NCBI RefSeq assembly: GCF_014635205.1
Contig: NZ_BMCN01000001.1
Location: 558,001 to 622,000, forward strand
Source of the DNA: Jeotgalicoccus aerolatus
GTDB taxonomy: Bacteria; Bacillota; Bacilli; Staphylococcales; Salinicoccaceae
Direction: 5' to 3'
DNA: 64,000 nt
Made by a program: the position numbers and the translations under genes. Positions 54,711-63,885 of this stretch are shown one piece after another (positions within the stretch are counted from its first letter, which is position 1; the number at the start of each line of letters is the position of its first letter). A model generated the notes under the pieces. The model was not told where the DNA came from and ran no database searches. It was given only the letters and a program-made list of their open reading frames with translations.

Positions 54711-54953
54711 TTACTTTTTCTTGTCTTTTTTAGCTTGTTCTGATGATTTATTCATCATACTCAACATTTGATTAATTTTTTTCTGGGAAGGTTTTTGTCC
54801 CATTTGCATCATCATAATTCTGAGCATGTCTTCATTAATAGGAGGGTTCTTCTCCAAGTAATCCATCATGTATTTTCTAGAGATCCAAAATCCTAATGCG
54901 AAACCACCAATGAGGGCTACGATTACAATTAGTATCCATATCCAAGTCGCCAA
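54711..54953 (-). CDS. yneF: YneF family (UPF0154) small membrane protein
   Basis: The 80-residue protein has one N-terminal membrane helix (about 4-24), then [18 protein letters not shown] and [19 protein letters not shown], the UPF0154 pattern. Translation starts at a TTG seven bases after AGAGGTG. It lies just downstream of tkt, as in Bacillus and Staphylococcus. The function is unknown. Confidence 0.92.
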   Translation of the reverse strand: MATWIWILIVIVALIGGFALGFWISRKYMMDYLEKNPPINEDMLRIMMMQMGQKPSQKKINQMLSMMNKSSEQAKKDKKK

Positions 54954-55020
54954 AAATGCTCACCTCTTTTCCGTGTAAACCACTATTTAGTTTACATTAA
55001 CCAACCTTTAAATTCAATGC

Positions 55021-57006
55021 TTATTTGTTACGGATAATGTTCGACAGATTTTCAACAGTGAAGCCGTAGCGTTCTACTACTTCTCCGCCTGGCGCACTGG
55101 CACCAAATGTGTCAATTGTCAGCAGTTTACCTTTAATGCCGACAAATCTGTGCCAGCCGAGGCTTGCAGCCATTTCTACTGCTGTACGGTTGTCGATATC
55201 AGTGTTGAGTACTGATTCGATGTACGCTTCATCCTGGTTTAAGAATGCCTGAACATTAGGGATAGATGCGACTTTAATATTCACACCGTCTTCTGCTAAT
55301 TTTTCAGCTGTTGCCACTGCCAGTGATACTTCACTGCCTGTTGCAAATACAATTGCATCGCTTCCACCGTCATATGCAATGTAGCCGCCGCGTTTTACGC
55401 CTTCTTTAACCACTTCAGAATCGATATCCAGTACAGGCAGATCTTGACGTGTCAATACTAAAGCTGTCGGTGTGTCCACAGATTCTAAAGCTGTTTTCCA
55501 TGCTTCACGTGTTTCATTTCCGTCTGCCGGACGAATGACGTTTAAGTTAGGAATTGCACGGAGTCCTGCAAGCTGTTCTACAGGTTCGTGTGTCGGACCG
55601 TCTTCACCAACTGCAATTGAGTCGTGTGTAAATACATATGTTACCGGCAGTTTCATTAACGCACTGAGACGCACTGCAGGTTTTAAGTAGTCACTGAAGA
55701 CAAAGAATGTTCCTGCATACGGATAAAGCCCGCCGTGTGCTGCCATACCGTTAATTGCAGCCGCCATAGCAAATTCTCTAACGCCGAACCAGATGTTGCG
55801 GCCGCCGTAGTTATCTTTACCGTAGTCGGATGCTTCTTTAACGTTTGTTTTATTACTGCCTGCAAGGTCAGCTGCACCGCCGAAGAATGTCGGAATCGCT
55901 TTTGATAATTCCTGAATCATATCTCCTGAGTTGCCGCGTGTCGCTTTTTTAGTTCCCGCTTCATATACCGGTAATTTATCAGCATAATCTTTAGGCAGTT
56001 CACGCTGAACTGCAGCAGTGAAGTCATTGTAGGCAGCTTCGTTCGATGTTTTAAACGATTCAAGGACTTCATTCCATGCTGTCTCTTCTGATTCGCCGCG
56101 GGCAATCAATGTTTCGTTAAAGCGTTCGTAAACTGAATCATCAACATCGAATGTTTTTAAATGATCGAGGCCGTAAGCTTCGTAAGCACCTTGACGCTCA
56201 GCTTCACCTAACGGTGAACCGTGGGCATCGGATTTTCCTGATTTATTTGGTGCACCGTAGCCAATTACTGTCTTCACTTCGATTAGTGACGGCTTATCGC
56301 TTTGTTTCGCTTCTTCAATCGCCTGATCGATTGCGTCTAAGTCATTGCCGTCTTCTACACGGAGGTAATGCCAGTTATACGCTTTAAAACGCCCTGCTAC
56401 ATCTTCAGAGAAACTCTTGTCGAGGTCGCCGTCTAGCGAAATATCATTTGAATCATAAAGTACAATCAGTTTACCCAGACCTAAGTGCCCGGCAAGTGAT
56501 GCTGCTTCATGTGAAATACCTTCCATCAGATCACCGTCTGAAGCAAGGACATAAGTATAATGGTCAACGACTTTGTGATCATCTGTATTAAATGTCGCAT
56601 TGAGATGTGTTTCAGCCATTGCCATGCCGACGCTCATTGCAAAACCTTGTCCCAGCGGACCTGTTGTTATTTCTACGCCGTCAGTATGTTTGAATTCAGG
56701 ATGACCTGGTGTTTTTGATTCATACTGTCTAAATTCCTTTAAATCATCCATTTCCAGAATACCTGAAAGATGAAGCAGGCTGTATATTAACATTGAACCG
56801 TGACCCGCGCTCAGCACGAAACGGTCTCTGTTAAACCAGTCGACATTTTTCGGATTAAAGTTTAAATGTTTTTGCCATAATACATATGCCATCGGCGCTG
56901 CACCCATTGGCAGTCCAGGGTGACCCGAGTTCGCTTTTTCAATCGCATCAATACTTAAAGAACGGATTGTATTGATTGCTAATAAATCAGTCTTATCAAA
57001 TGACAT
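55021..57006 (-). CDS. tkt: Transketolase
   Basis: Transketolase moves two-carbon units between sugar phosphates in the pentose phosphate pathway, using thiamine diphosphate. The 661-residue protein has [16 protein letters not shown], the ThDP motif [14 protein letters not shown], the catalytic Glu region [19 protein letters not shown], and [18 protein letters not shown]. Complete and canonical. The ribosome site is AAGGAG. It sits between DUF896 and yneF, the conserved order. Confidence 0.97.
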   Translation of the reverse strand: MSFDKTDLLAINTIRSLSIDAIEKANSGHPGLPMGAAPMAYVLWQKHLNFNPKNVDWFNRDRFVLSAGHGSMLIYSLLHLSGILEMDDLKEFRQYESKTPGHPEFKHTDGVEITTGPLGQGFAMSVGMAMAETHLNATFNTDDHKVVDHYTYVLASDGDLMEGISHEAASLAGHLGLGKLIVLYDSNDISLDGDLDKSFSEDVAGRFKAYNWHYLRVEDGNDLDAIDQAIEEAKQSDKPSLIEVKTVIGYGAPNKSGKSDAHGSPLGEAERQGAYEAYGLDHLKTFDVDDSVYERFNETLIARGESEETAWNEVLESFKTSNEAAYNDFTAAVQRELPKDYADKLPVYEAGTKKATRGNSGDMIQELSKAIPTFFGGAADLAGSNKTNVKEASDYGKDNYGGRNIWFGVREFAMAAAINGMAAHGGLYPYAGTFFVFSDYLKPAVRLSALMKLPVTYVFTHDSIAVGEDGPTHEPVEQLAGLRAIPNLNVIRPADGNETREAWKTALESVDTPTALVLTRQDLPVLDIDSEVVKEGVKRGGYIAYDGGSDAIVFATGSEVSLAVATAEKLAEDGVNIKVASIPNVQAFLNQDEAYIESVLNTDIDNRTAVEMAASLGWHRFVGIKGKLLTIDTFGASAPGGEVVERYGFTVENLSNIIRNK

Positions 57007-57038
57007 TTACTTTCGACTCCTTCAATTCTCTTCTATTA

Positions 57039-57263
57039 TTATTTTTTATTGCGTAACGCCTTTACTTTGTCAGGGGTAACATCATTACCTTCCGGATCAA
57101 TCACTTTAGTATTTTTTATCTGATTCTTAAATGAACTTCTAAAGTTTGATAAATATTCCTCTCTTAATCCAGTCAGCTCTTTAAGTTCAGCTTTAGATAT
57201 ATTATCCTCGCGTTTTAACTTAGCCAGCTGGTTAAGACGTTTTAATTTTTTATCATCTAACAT
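57039..57263 (-). CDS. DUF896 family small protein (YnzC-like)
   Basis: The 74-residue product has two helices (LKRLNQLAKLKRED and KAELKELTGLREEYL) and the conserved FRSSFKNQIKNTKVIDPEGN, typical of DUF896. The B. subtilis family member YnzC lies in the SOS-linked yneA-yneB-ynzC operon. Here the gene also lies near lexA and sosA but after a terminator. The ATG at 57263 is chosen over a TTG farther upstream; the ribosome site AAAGG is modest. Confidence 0.85.
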   Translation of the reverse strand: MLDDKKLKRLNQLAKLKREDNISKAELKELTGLREEYLSNFRSSFKNQIKNTKVIDPEGNDVTPDKVKALRNKK

Positions 57264-57294
57264 GAGCTCCACCCTTTCCAATATAATTTACCAT

Positions 57295-57329
57295 AAAAAA
57301 GGTGCGGAAACCAAACGGTCCCGCACTTT
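57295..57329 (-). terminator. Terminator after sosA
   Basis: GTGCGG-ACC and GGT-CCGCAC pair around a short loop on the minus strand, with six T residues after the stem. Confidence 0.75.
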
Positions 57330-57354
57330 AATAGACAATATATACACTTATTAG

Positions 57355-57678
57355 CTAATTTCTGCTGGAAACTTCATAATTCATCTGCTGATTAAGCATT
57401 CCGCTGCTGATAAAGCCATTCATTTCTTCATTGACAGACGATTCATCTGCTGGTTCTTGTCCGGTTTTTTTCTCATCATCAATCGTCGATGCAGAAACAG
57501 TCCCGTTCGTCTCCTGTTCGGTTGAATTTTCACTTGTATCTTCACTAACTGCTGTAGTTTCTTCAGAATATACGTTCTCCGCATAATCCGGTTCTACCAT
57601 ATTAAAACTATATAAAAGCCCGAAGTTTAGCATTACGACAAATAAACCTGTGAGAGTTTTGAAATCTTTCTTAGTCAT
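57355..57678 (-). CDS. sosA: SosA-like SOS-induced cell division inhibitor
   Basis: SosA is a staphylococcal membrane peptide induced by DNA damage that halts division. The 107-residue product starts MTKKDFKTLTGLFVVMLNFG, a short positive N-terminus with one membrane helix (about 7-24). It continues as an outside tail rich in Glu, Ser and Thr, then MNGFISSGMLNQQMNYEVS. It diverges from lexA and its promoter carries a LexA box. Sequence likeness to S. aureus SosA is weak and it is longer (about 77 residues there), so the name rests on topology and context. The ATG at 57678 follows AAGGAGTG. Confidence 0.72.
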   Translation of the reverse strand: MTKKDFKTLTGLFVVMLNFGLLYSFNMVEPDYAENVYSEETTAVSEDTSENSTEQETNGTVSASTIDDEKKTGQEPADESSVNEEMNGFISSGMLNQQMNYEVSSRN

Positions 57679-57694
57679 TACTATCCACTCCTTA

Positions 57695-57765
57695 GAACAA
57701 ATGTTTGTAATATCAATATAACAGAACACGTGTTCGCAGTCAACAAAAATACGAACAAATGTTTG
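57695..57765. promoter_or_regulatory. Three LexA boxes in the sosA/lexA divergent region
   Basis: Three matches to the Gram-positive LexA box (CGAAC-N4-GTTCG) are seen: GAACAAATGTTT at 57695-57706, the perfect palindrome GAACACGTGTTC at 57724-57735, and CGAACAAATGTTTG at 57752-57765. The middle site lies in the spacer of the sosA promoter (TTGACT 57738-57743 and TATATT 57715-57720, 17 bp, minus strand). The third lies at the lexA promoter. Confidence 0.9.
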
Positions 57766-57820
57766 TAAGTGCATATCGAATATGATAAAATTTAAGTAAC
57801 ATAAGGCTGGAGGTAAAAAT

Positions 57821-58438
57821 ATGAAAGATTTAACAGACAGACAAAAAGATATTTTTCAATATATAAAGCGCAGCGTAAACGATAAGGGCTATCCGCCGAG
57901 CGTGCGTGAAATCGGCAATGCCGTGGGATTACAGTCAAGCTCTACTGTACACGGCCATCTGGCCAAACTGGAAACTAAAGGATATATTAAACGCGACCCG
58001 ACAAAACCGCGCGCTATTGAAATTGTACAGGCTGTCGATGACAATGCCTCGCCGGTCATTCACGTTCCTGTACTCGGTAAAGTGACAGCAGGTCTGCCGA
58101 TAACAGCCGTAGAAAATGTTGAAGAATATTTCCCGCTGCCCGAACACTTCACTTCGAATCATAACAGCGAAATCTTTCTATTAAATGTTTCCGGAGACAG
58201 TATGATTGACGCAGGCATTCACGACGGCGACCGCGTCATTGTCCGCAAACAGAATATCGCACATAACGGTGAAATTATCGTTGCAATGACAGAAGACGAT
58301 GAAGCAACGGTTAAACGCTTTTATAAAGAAAAAGGCTATTACCGTCTGCAGCCGGAAAATACATCTATGGAACCTATTTACTTAGACAATGTTATTGTCC
58401 TCGGTAAAGTGGTCGGCCTGTTCAGAGAATTTATTTAA
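57821..58438 (+). CDS. lexA: SOS repressor LexA
   Basis: LexA represses DNA-damage genes and cleaves itself when RecA is active. The 205-residue protein has an N-terminal winged helix ([20 protein letters not shown]), the Ala90-Gly91 cleavage bond in VTAGLP, Ser127 in SGDSMID and Lys165 in ATVKRFY, so the protease site is complete. The ribosome site is GGAGG. It is autoregulated through the boxes upstream. Confidence 0.97.
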   Translation: MKDLTDRQKDIFQYIKRSVNDKGYPPSVREIGNAVGLQSSSTVHGHLAKLETKGYIKRDPTKPRAIEIVQAVDDNASPVIHVPVLGKVTAGLPITAVENVEEYFPLPEHFTSNHNSEIFLLNVSGDSMIDAGIHDGDRVIVRKQNIAHNGEIIVAMTEDDEATVKRFYKEKGYYRLQPENTSMEPIYLDNVIVLGKVVGLFREFI

Positions 58439-58446
58439 GTCATATT

Positions 58447-58484
58447 AAAACCGCCTCAGAATTTATCCTGAGGCGGTTTTTTTT
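58447..58484. terminator. Terminator after lexA
   Basis: AAAACCGCCTCAG pairs with CTGAGGCGGTTTT over a full stem, followed by eight T residues on the plus strand. It lies between convergent genes. Confidence 0.9.
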
Positions 58485-58512
58485 AGTGCTGGCACACCGT
58501 ACAATTCACTAT

Positions 58513-59502
58513 TTATTTTTGTAAATAATTTTCTGTATAGTATGGGACATTCTCACGATCATATTCAATGCCGACACCGACATAATCAAAGGATTCATTC
58601 AGTGTATTCACTCTATGCGACGGTGAATTCAACAGACTGTGATGAGCAAATATCGGTGACGTATGTCCCGTTGCAATATTTTCCCCAGCCAGCCGGAAAT
58701 CAACTGATCCATTGATCAGGCGGTCTTTTAAAGTGCTGCCGTCAGGCGAATCATGATTAAAATAATTATTCTCAGCCATATCCAGGCTGTGGTAATACGC
58801 GACTTGATCCGCTGATTCATCACGCTCCAGCGTCTCATAGCCATATTCCCCGCGTGATGCATTAATTAAATTAAAATGCATGACTTCGTTATCTTCCTGT
58901 GACGGATGATTATACAGTTCGTTAATCTCAATCACTTCATCTTTATTTATAATGAGCATGCCGTTCGCTTTATAATTTTCATGTATATCGTAAAAGAAAT
59001 ATGCATAATAATTCCCTACATCGAACACGTCGTATTCCTCATGCTCAACTTTCAGACGCTTCCACTGCTTCCTAATGTAATCCAGCGGCTCACCGTAAGT
59101 TTCTCTTAGCTTATCACGATCCATGCCTTCAATACTCATTTTGCCAAATGACACATCGCCTGAATTTGTATAACCGCCGGTAACAATTCCGTCCCGAACC
59201 AGCGGCATATGAAAGGCACCAGGTGAATTCATCATAACGAAGTCCCCTTCGTATTCAGATTGAATGACAGTTTGATTCGTCGTGTCAAAAGCAGAGCCCA
59301 GTGAGTAATCAATATTTGTCTCCTGGGTACCGTGCACCTGTTCTATTTTTGACGTATCGTAATTTGGAATAATATTTTGCTCCAGCCAATGATTAAAATA
59401 ATCTTCCGTCAGACCATCTTTAAAATCATAGGATTGTACAGCCGGTACGATAAAAAACAGAACCGTATATAAAATTAACAATGTAAATATTCGTCGTACC
59501 AT
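58513..59502 (-). CDS. CAP/SCP-domain extracytoplasmic protein with a CAP-associated N-terminal domain
   Basis: The 329-residue protein has an N-terminal membrane segment (LLILYTVLFFIVPAV), a middle domain with GGYTNSGDVSFGKMSIEG and YGEPLDYI typical of the CAP-associated domain, and a C-terminal CAP domain. The latter includes NASRGEYG, AYYHSLDMAENNYF with HDSPDGS, RLAGENIA and NSPSHRVNTL. The His-Glu-type cavity residues are present. Bacterial members have no firm function; wall-related roles are often proposed. The ribosome site is GGGGGA. It stands 12 bases after panC on the same strand. Confidence 0.85.
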   Translation of the reverse strand: MVRRIFTLLILYTVLFFIVPAVQSYDFKDGLTEDYFNHWLEQNIIPNYDTSKIEQVHGTQETNIDYSLGSAFDTTNQTVIQSEYEGDFVMMNSPGAFHMPLVRDGIVTGGYTNSGDVSFGKMSIEGMDRDKLRETYGEPLDYIRKQWKRLKVEHEEYDVFDVGNYYAYFFYDIHENYKANGMLIINKDEVIEINELYNHPSQEDNEVMHFNLINASRGEYGYETLERDESADQVAYYHSLDMAENNYFNHDSPDGSTLKDRLINGSVDFRLAGENIATGHTSPIFAHHSLLNSPSHRVNTLNESFDYVGVGIEYDRENVPYYTENYLQK

Positions 59503-59514
59503 ATGTTTCCCCCA

Positions 59515-60354
59515 TTAAAGGCTGACGTATAAATTATCGATCAGTCGCGCTTTTTTAAATTGCACTGCAATGAATATAATAACATCCTCGTCTATATATT
59601 CAACGGATTTTAAACCGTGTGCAGTGTATATCGCGAGATCATCAACTGTACCGCTCGTCTGTTGTTCGATATGCAGTTTAATAAATGACATGATTTTATC
59701 AGTATTCACAGTACCGTTTTTGATCTGTTCGCCGGCATTCAACAAAGCGGTATATATTTCAGAGGCTTCATTAAATTCTGCTTCACTTAAGTTGACATTG
59801 CGCGAACTTTTAGCAAGTCCGCTCTCTTCGCGCTCTGTCGGTACACCAATAATTTTAACCGGAATATTAAAATCCGATGTAAACTGCTCGATTATCATCA
59901 GCTGCTGGCGGTCCTTTTGACCAAACACAGCAATATCCGGTTGAATAATATTAAAGAGTTTACCGATGACCGTCACGACACCTTCAAAATGCCCAGGCCG
60001 CTTCACACCGTCTAACACATCTGCCATGGTGTTAATACCGATTTTAAATTCCATCTCCCCAGGATACATTTCAGATACTTCAGGATGAAAGACTATATCT
60101 GCACCTTCAGCTTCACAAATACCGAGATCTCTTTCCAGATCCCTCGGGTAGCTGTCGTAATCTTCGTCAGGACCAAACTGCAGCGGATTGACAAAAATAC
60201 TGACAGCCACAATGTCAGCGTGTTTTTTTGCTTCTTTAATTAGTGCCATGTGCCCTTCGTGGAGATAGCCCATCGTCGGCACTAGTGCGATTTTTTTATC
60301 TTTATACGATGATAAAAGTAATCTTGCTTCTTTAATTGACGCTGTATGCTGCAT
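59515..60354 (-). CDS. panC: Pantothenate synthetase PanC
   Basis: PanC joins pantoate and beta-alanine with ATP to form pantothenate, the precursor of CoA. The 279-residue protein has the HxGH motif in VPTMGYLHEGHMALI, NPLQFGPDEDYDSYPR and FGQKDRQQLMII, then KSSRNVNLS. Its ATG follows the panB stop directly, so translation is coupled. No panD gene follows. Confidence 0.95.
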   Translation of the reverse strand: MQHTASIKEARLLLSSYKDKKIALVPTMGYLHEGHMALIKEAKKHADIVAVSIFVNPLQFGPDEDYDSYPRDLERDLGICEAEGADIVFHPEVSEMYPGEMEFKIGINTMADVLDGVKRPGHFEGVVTVIGKLFNIIQPDIAVFGQKDRQQLMIIEQFTSDFNIPVKIIGVPTEREESGLAKSSRNVNLSEAEFNEASEIYTALLNAGEQIKNGTVNTDKIMSFIKLHIEQQTSGTVDDLAIYTAHGLKSVEYIDEDVIIFIAVQFKKARLIDNLYVSL

Positions 60355-61155
60355 CTATTCAAACACCCGTTTCTTATATGTTGTTTCTTCTGCTGGGAAT
60401 AATCTGCTTTTCACTTCATTGCGGTAATTTGTCAGACCTTCTTTGACGACCGAATTTAAATCGGCATAAGGTTTTACAAATTTAGGCAAGCGGTCACTGC
60501 CGTATTGCAGCAAGTCATGGTAGACAAGCACTTGACCATCAGTATGAATCCCTGCACCGATACCAATTGTTGGTATGTTCACAGACTCAGTCACCTTTTT
60601 AGCCAGATCCATTGGAATTGCCTCCAGCACCATCATTGAGGCACCTGCGGCTTCCAGCGCCTTGGCATCTTCAATCAGCTGGTCAGCCTGTGCCTTCTCA
60701 CCTGCCTGCATTTTAAAACCGGTAATACCGAAATGCTGCGGCGTTAAACCTAAATGCCCGCACACAGGCACCCCTGCTTTAACGAGGCCCGTAATCACTT
60801 CAATTGCATCTGCACCTTCCAGCTTCAGCATATTTGCATTACTATCCTGATACAGCTTAATACCGTTTTTAATGCCTTCATTCACACCGGTATGATGGGA
60901 GCCAAAAGGCATATCCGCTATAATAAATGTATTAGCCGCGCCGCGTCTCGCTGCTTTGGCATGATGAATCATATCATCCAGAGTGACTTGTACCGGCGAC
61001 TCGTAGCCGAGAACGACCATGCCGAGAGAATCCCCCACTAGAATTATATCCGCTTCCGCTTCTTCTGCAAGCTTTGCAGAGGGATAATCGTATGCTGTTA
61101 CCATCACTATTCTGTCTTTGTTTTTCATGCTGACTAAATCTGCTGTCGACTTCAT
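60355..61155 (-). CDS. panB: Ketopantoate hydroxymethyltransferase PanB
   Basis: PanB makes ketopantoate from 2-oxoisovalerate with methylenetetrahydrofolate, the first step of pantothenate synthesis. The 266-residue protein has VTAYDYPSAKLAEEA, VGDSLGMVVLGY with metal-binding Asp, the GHLGLTPQ block and catalytic Glu in MVLEAIP, then IGIGAG. A TAGGGA ribosome site precedes the ATG. It diverges from panE over a 72-bp gap. Confidence 0.96.
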   Translation of the reverse strand: MKSTADLVSMKNKDRIVMVTAYDYPSAKLAEEAEADIILVGDSLGMVVLGYESPVQVTLDDMIHHAKAARRGAANTFIIADMPFGSHHTGVNEGIKNGIKLYQDSNANMLKLEGADAIEVITGLVKAGVPVCGHLGLTPQHFGITGFKMQAGEKAQADQLIEDAKALEAAGASMMVLEAIPMDLAKKVTESVNIPTIGIGAGIHTDGQVLVYHDLLQYGSDRLPKFVKPYADLNSVVKEGLTNYRNEVKSRLFPAEETTYKKRVFE

Positions 61156-61227
61156 AGTTTCCCTACTTTCATAAATTAGTTATAATTATTTTACCACAGA
61201 AATCGTAAAAAATAACGGAGTGACATT

Positions 61228-62109
61228 ATGAAAATAGGTATTATCGGCGCCGGTGCTGTCGGCAGCATACTCGCCAGAGAATTAAATAAGCTGCCGGAAA
61301 ATGAGTTCCAGCTGACGGTTATGGCGAGAACTGCTAGAAACGGATTTACTGTACTTGAAGATGGGATTAAAATATTCCATGACATTCCAGTGCATGACAT
61401 CCTGAGCGTCAAAGACACATTTGATGTTCTTTTTATCGCGACAAAAACACCTGCCCTGTTAACGCTGAAAGAGACAATTAAAAATATGACTCACGGCAAT
61501 TCTGAAATTATCTATGCACTAAACGGCGTGGGTTACGACGATATGTTTGCCCAAGGAATTCCTTCCGTTGTCTACGTCAGCGGCCAGCAGCATGACGAAT
61601 ACATCGAACACTTCGTCAACCAGAAAATCATATTACCAGACCAGTCATTTACATACCTCGACCGCTTAATCCAGATAATAGAGAATGATGAATCCATTCA
61701 CTTCGACCTTGTTAAAGATAAACATTTCGAGCAAGTAAGATATGAAAAACTGCTGATTAACGTCGGTATCAATTCAGTGACTGCACTGTCTAAAAACACT
61801 GCGAAAATATTTGAAGATGACAGTATGGTGCGATTAACTAGAACACTCTTAAAAGAATCCATAGACATCGTTAATAAAAACAGTCAGACAGTTTATATTT
61901 CTCCGGATTTTATCGATTATGCGATGGAAATGTATATGAGCTATCCGAGGGAAATGGGTACCAGCATGTATTATGATGTGATGGCAAATAGAACGACAGA
62001 ATATCAATATATCCAGGGCTTCGTTTATAATTTAAAGACAGATGATCACCCGCCGACTCCTGTACTTGATACGGTGGTCACACTATTGAGCGGTTATGAG
62101 AAATTATAA
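61228..62109 (+). CDS. panE: 2-dehydropantoate 2-reductase PanE
   Basis: PanE reduces ketopantoate to pantoate with NADPH, the step between PanB and PanC. The 293-residue protein starts with the dinucleotide fold GIIGAGAVGS, and has ATKTPAL and YEKLLINVGINSVTAL, where Lys and Asn match the catalytic positions. The ribosome site is CGGAGTG. It faces away from panBC, so the three enzymes of pantoate and pantothenate synthesis are clustered. The family is variable, but the context makes the call solid. Confidence 0.9.
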   Translation: MKIGIIGAGAVGSILARELNKLPENEFQLTVMARTARNGFTVLEDGIKIFHDIPVHDILSVKDTFDVLFIATKTPALLTLKETIKNMTHGNSEIIYALNGVGYDDMFAQGIPSVVYVSGQQHDEYIEHFVNQKIILPDQSFTYLDRLIQIIENDESIHFDLVKDKHFEQVRYEKLLINVGINSVTALSKNTAKIFEDDSMVRLTRTLLKESIDIVNKNSQTVYISPDFIDYAMEMYMSYPREMGTSMYYDVMANRTTEYQYIQGFVYNLKTDDHPPTPVLDTVVTLLSGYEKL

Positions 62110-62147
62110 AAAAATCATCCTAGGTGAAATCACTTAGGATGATTTTT
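62110..62147. terminator. Bidirectional terminator after panE
   Basis: AAAAATCATCCTAGGTG pairs with CACTTAGGATGATTTTT with one wobble, around AAAT. It serves panE and may also stop minus-strand transcripts. Confidence 0.85.
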
Positions 62148-62148
62148 G

Positions 62149-62223
62149 TTAGGATGACTGCAATTCACAGATTATGGCTAAGTAGCCGAATTGATTAATG
62201 ACTTCTCCCATAAAATTCTGCAT
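62149..62223 (-). other. Micro open frame resembling a DedA N-terminus
   Basis: A 24-codon frame with an AAGGAA ribosome site reads MQNFMGEVINQFGYLAIICE and stops shortly after. The NQFGYLAI pattern resembles the start of DedA-family membrane proteins, so it may be a remnant or a tiny peptide gene. Evidence is thin. Confidence 0.3.
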
Positions 62224-62254
62224 ATTAATTTTTTCCTTTTATATTATTTTTACA

Positions 62255-63712
62255 TCACGTTCCGCAGTATGTTTTAAAGTTGGGATCCATATCATCCTCA
62301 CCCGGTGCATCGAGATATTTACCGCCGAGTTTATCGTTAAACGGTTTTGAGACAGCTTTTAATAGCTGTTTCAGTTCACCGTAGTTGCCTGATACTGCTA
62401 AATCAAGCGATTTTTGAACTAAATGATTACGGGGAATAAAACTTGGATTTGCCGCATTAGCAACAGTATTAATTTCATTTTTAGATGCCTTGTGTGCTTT
62501 CTTTCTCGCCTGATATTTTTCAAACCAGTTAATAAAATCGCTATCGTTAAACATCGGCAGTTTATCGTAGTGCGTTAAATATAAATCACGGAAAGTGCGC
62601 GTATAATCCGCTTCGTACTTAAACATAAAACCGAGCAGCTCATCGATCATCTGAACATCGTACTGGTCTTCATAATCCATATCGAGTATACCCAGTTTAT
62701 TACCCATTAAAGTAATATATTTTCTATTATAATACAGCGGATATTTATCGAGTACTTCCTGCGCCTGCTTAACCGCCTCATCCTGACTGCTGTTAAACAG
62801 CGGACACAGCGCCTCGCCGAGCTTGCTTAAATCCCATTGTCCGATAGGCGGCTGATTTTTATAACGGTAGCGGCCCTCTGTATCGATTAAACTGTAATAC
62901 GTATCGGGATTATATACATCGATAAAGGCACATGGCCCGTAATCGATTGTCTCGCCCGAAATTGTAATGTTATCGGTGTTCATGACACCATGGACAAAGC
63001 CGACAGCCTGCCACTCAGCAATTAACTCAGCCTGCTTCCTGACAACAGCATCGAAAAACATTAAATACTTCTTCTCTTCATCAAGCGGAGATAGATAAGG
63101 GTAATGGCGTTCGATTGCAAAGTCAGCCAGCGCTTTAAGTTCGTCTTTCGACTGGCGTGCAGCATATTCAAATGTACCGACTCTTATATGAGAACTCGCG
63201 ATGCGGGTTAAAATGCCGCTCGGCACTTCTGTCTGCCGCACCAGATGCTCGCCTGTATTGACTACAGCCAGCGCCCGGGTAGTACTGATGCCGATATTTG
63301 CCATATACTCGCTGATAATATACTCTCTCAGCATAGAATCGATCGGCGCACGTCCATCGCCCTGTCGGGAAAACTTCGTTGCACCGGATCCTTTTAAGAC
63401 AACATCAAACTTTTCTCCATTTGTGTTATGCTCACCTAGAAGCACATTTCTTCCGTCGCCAAGCATATTCAGTACGCCGAACTGATGGCCCATATAGGCC
63501 TGTGCAATTGGAACAGCAGACTCCGGCAGCTGATTGCCGCTGAAGAATGCCGCATCATTTTCGAGTTCTTTTTCATCTATATCCAGCAGCCTTGCCAAAT
63601 GGTTATTAAATAAAACGACTTCCGGTGCTTCTGATTCTTCCGGTTCATACGGCGACCAGAAAGTCCGGGGCAGTGTTTTATAATCATGGGTGAAATTAAA
63701 GCCTTTATACAT
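62255..63712 (-). CDS. selO: Protein adenylyltransferase SelO (YdiU/UPF0061)
   Basis: SelO is a pseudokinase-fold enzyme that transfers AMP to protein hydroxyl groups, linked to redox stress. The 485-residue protein has the YMGHQFG and LGDGRNVLLGE blocks, KGSGATKFSRQGDGRA, MNTDNITISGETIDYGPCAF with active-site Asn and Asp, and ends KTYCGT. The Cys three residues from the end is where some animal homologues carry selenocysteine. The ATG at 63712 follows GGGAGGAG. It is a single-gene unit. Confidence 0.93.
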   Translation of the reverse strand: MYKGFNFTHDYKTLPRTFWSPYEPEESEAPEVVLFNNHLARLLDIDEKELENDAAFFSGNQLPESAVPIAQAYMGHQFGVLNMLGDGRNVLLGEHNTNGEKFDVVLKGSGATKFSRQGDGRAPIDSMLREYIISEYMANIGISTTRALAVVNTGEHLVRQTEVPSGILTRIASSHIRVGTFEYAARQSKDELKALADFAIERHYPYLSPLDEEKKYLMFFDAVVRKQAELIAEWQAVGFVHGVMNTDNITISGETIDYGPCAFIDVYNPDTYYSLIDTEGRYRYKNQPPIGQWDLSKLGEALCPLFNSSQDEAVKQAQEVLDKYPLYYNRKYITLMGNKLGILDMDYEDQYDVQMIDELLGFMFKYEADYTRTFRDLYLTHYDKLPMFNDSDFINWFEKYQARKKAHKASKNEINTVANAANPSFIPRNHLVQKSLDLAVSGNYGELKQLLKAVSKPFNDKLGGKYLDAPGEDDMDPNFKTYCGT

Positions 63713-63826
63713 TGTAAAATTCTCCTCCCGATACACGCGTTCTGTAATAATCTCTAGTAATTAAGTATACTATAGATAAATATTGTTTCATAATAGAATA
63801 CCCCTCTTTAAAAAAGTTAAAAACTT

Positions 63827-63856
63827 TTGTTAACAATTACAAAAACAGGGTATAAT
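63827..63856 (+). promoter_or_regulatory. Promoter of the YkvI-like gene
   Basis: TTGTTA (63827-63832) and TATAAT (63851-63856) are 18 bp apart, 30 bp before the start codon. Confidence 0.6.
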
Positions 63857-63885
63857 TAATTCATATAGAAATAGGAGTTGGAAAC

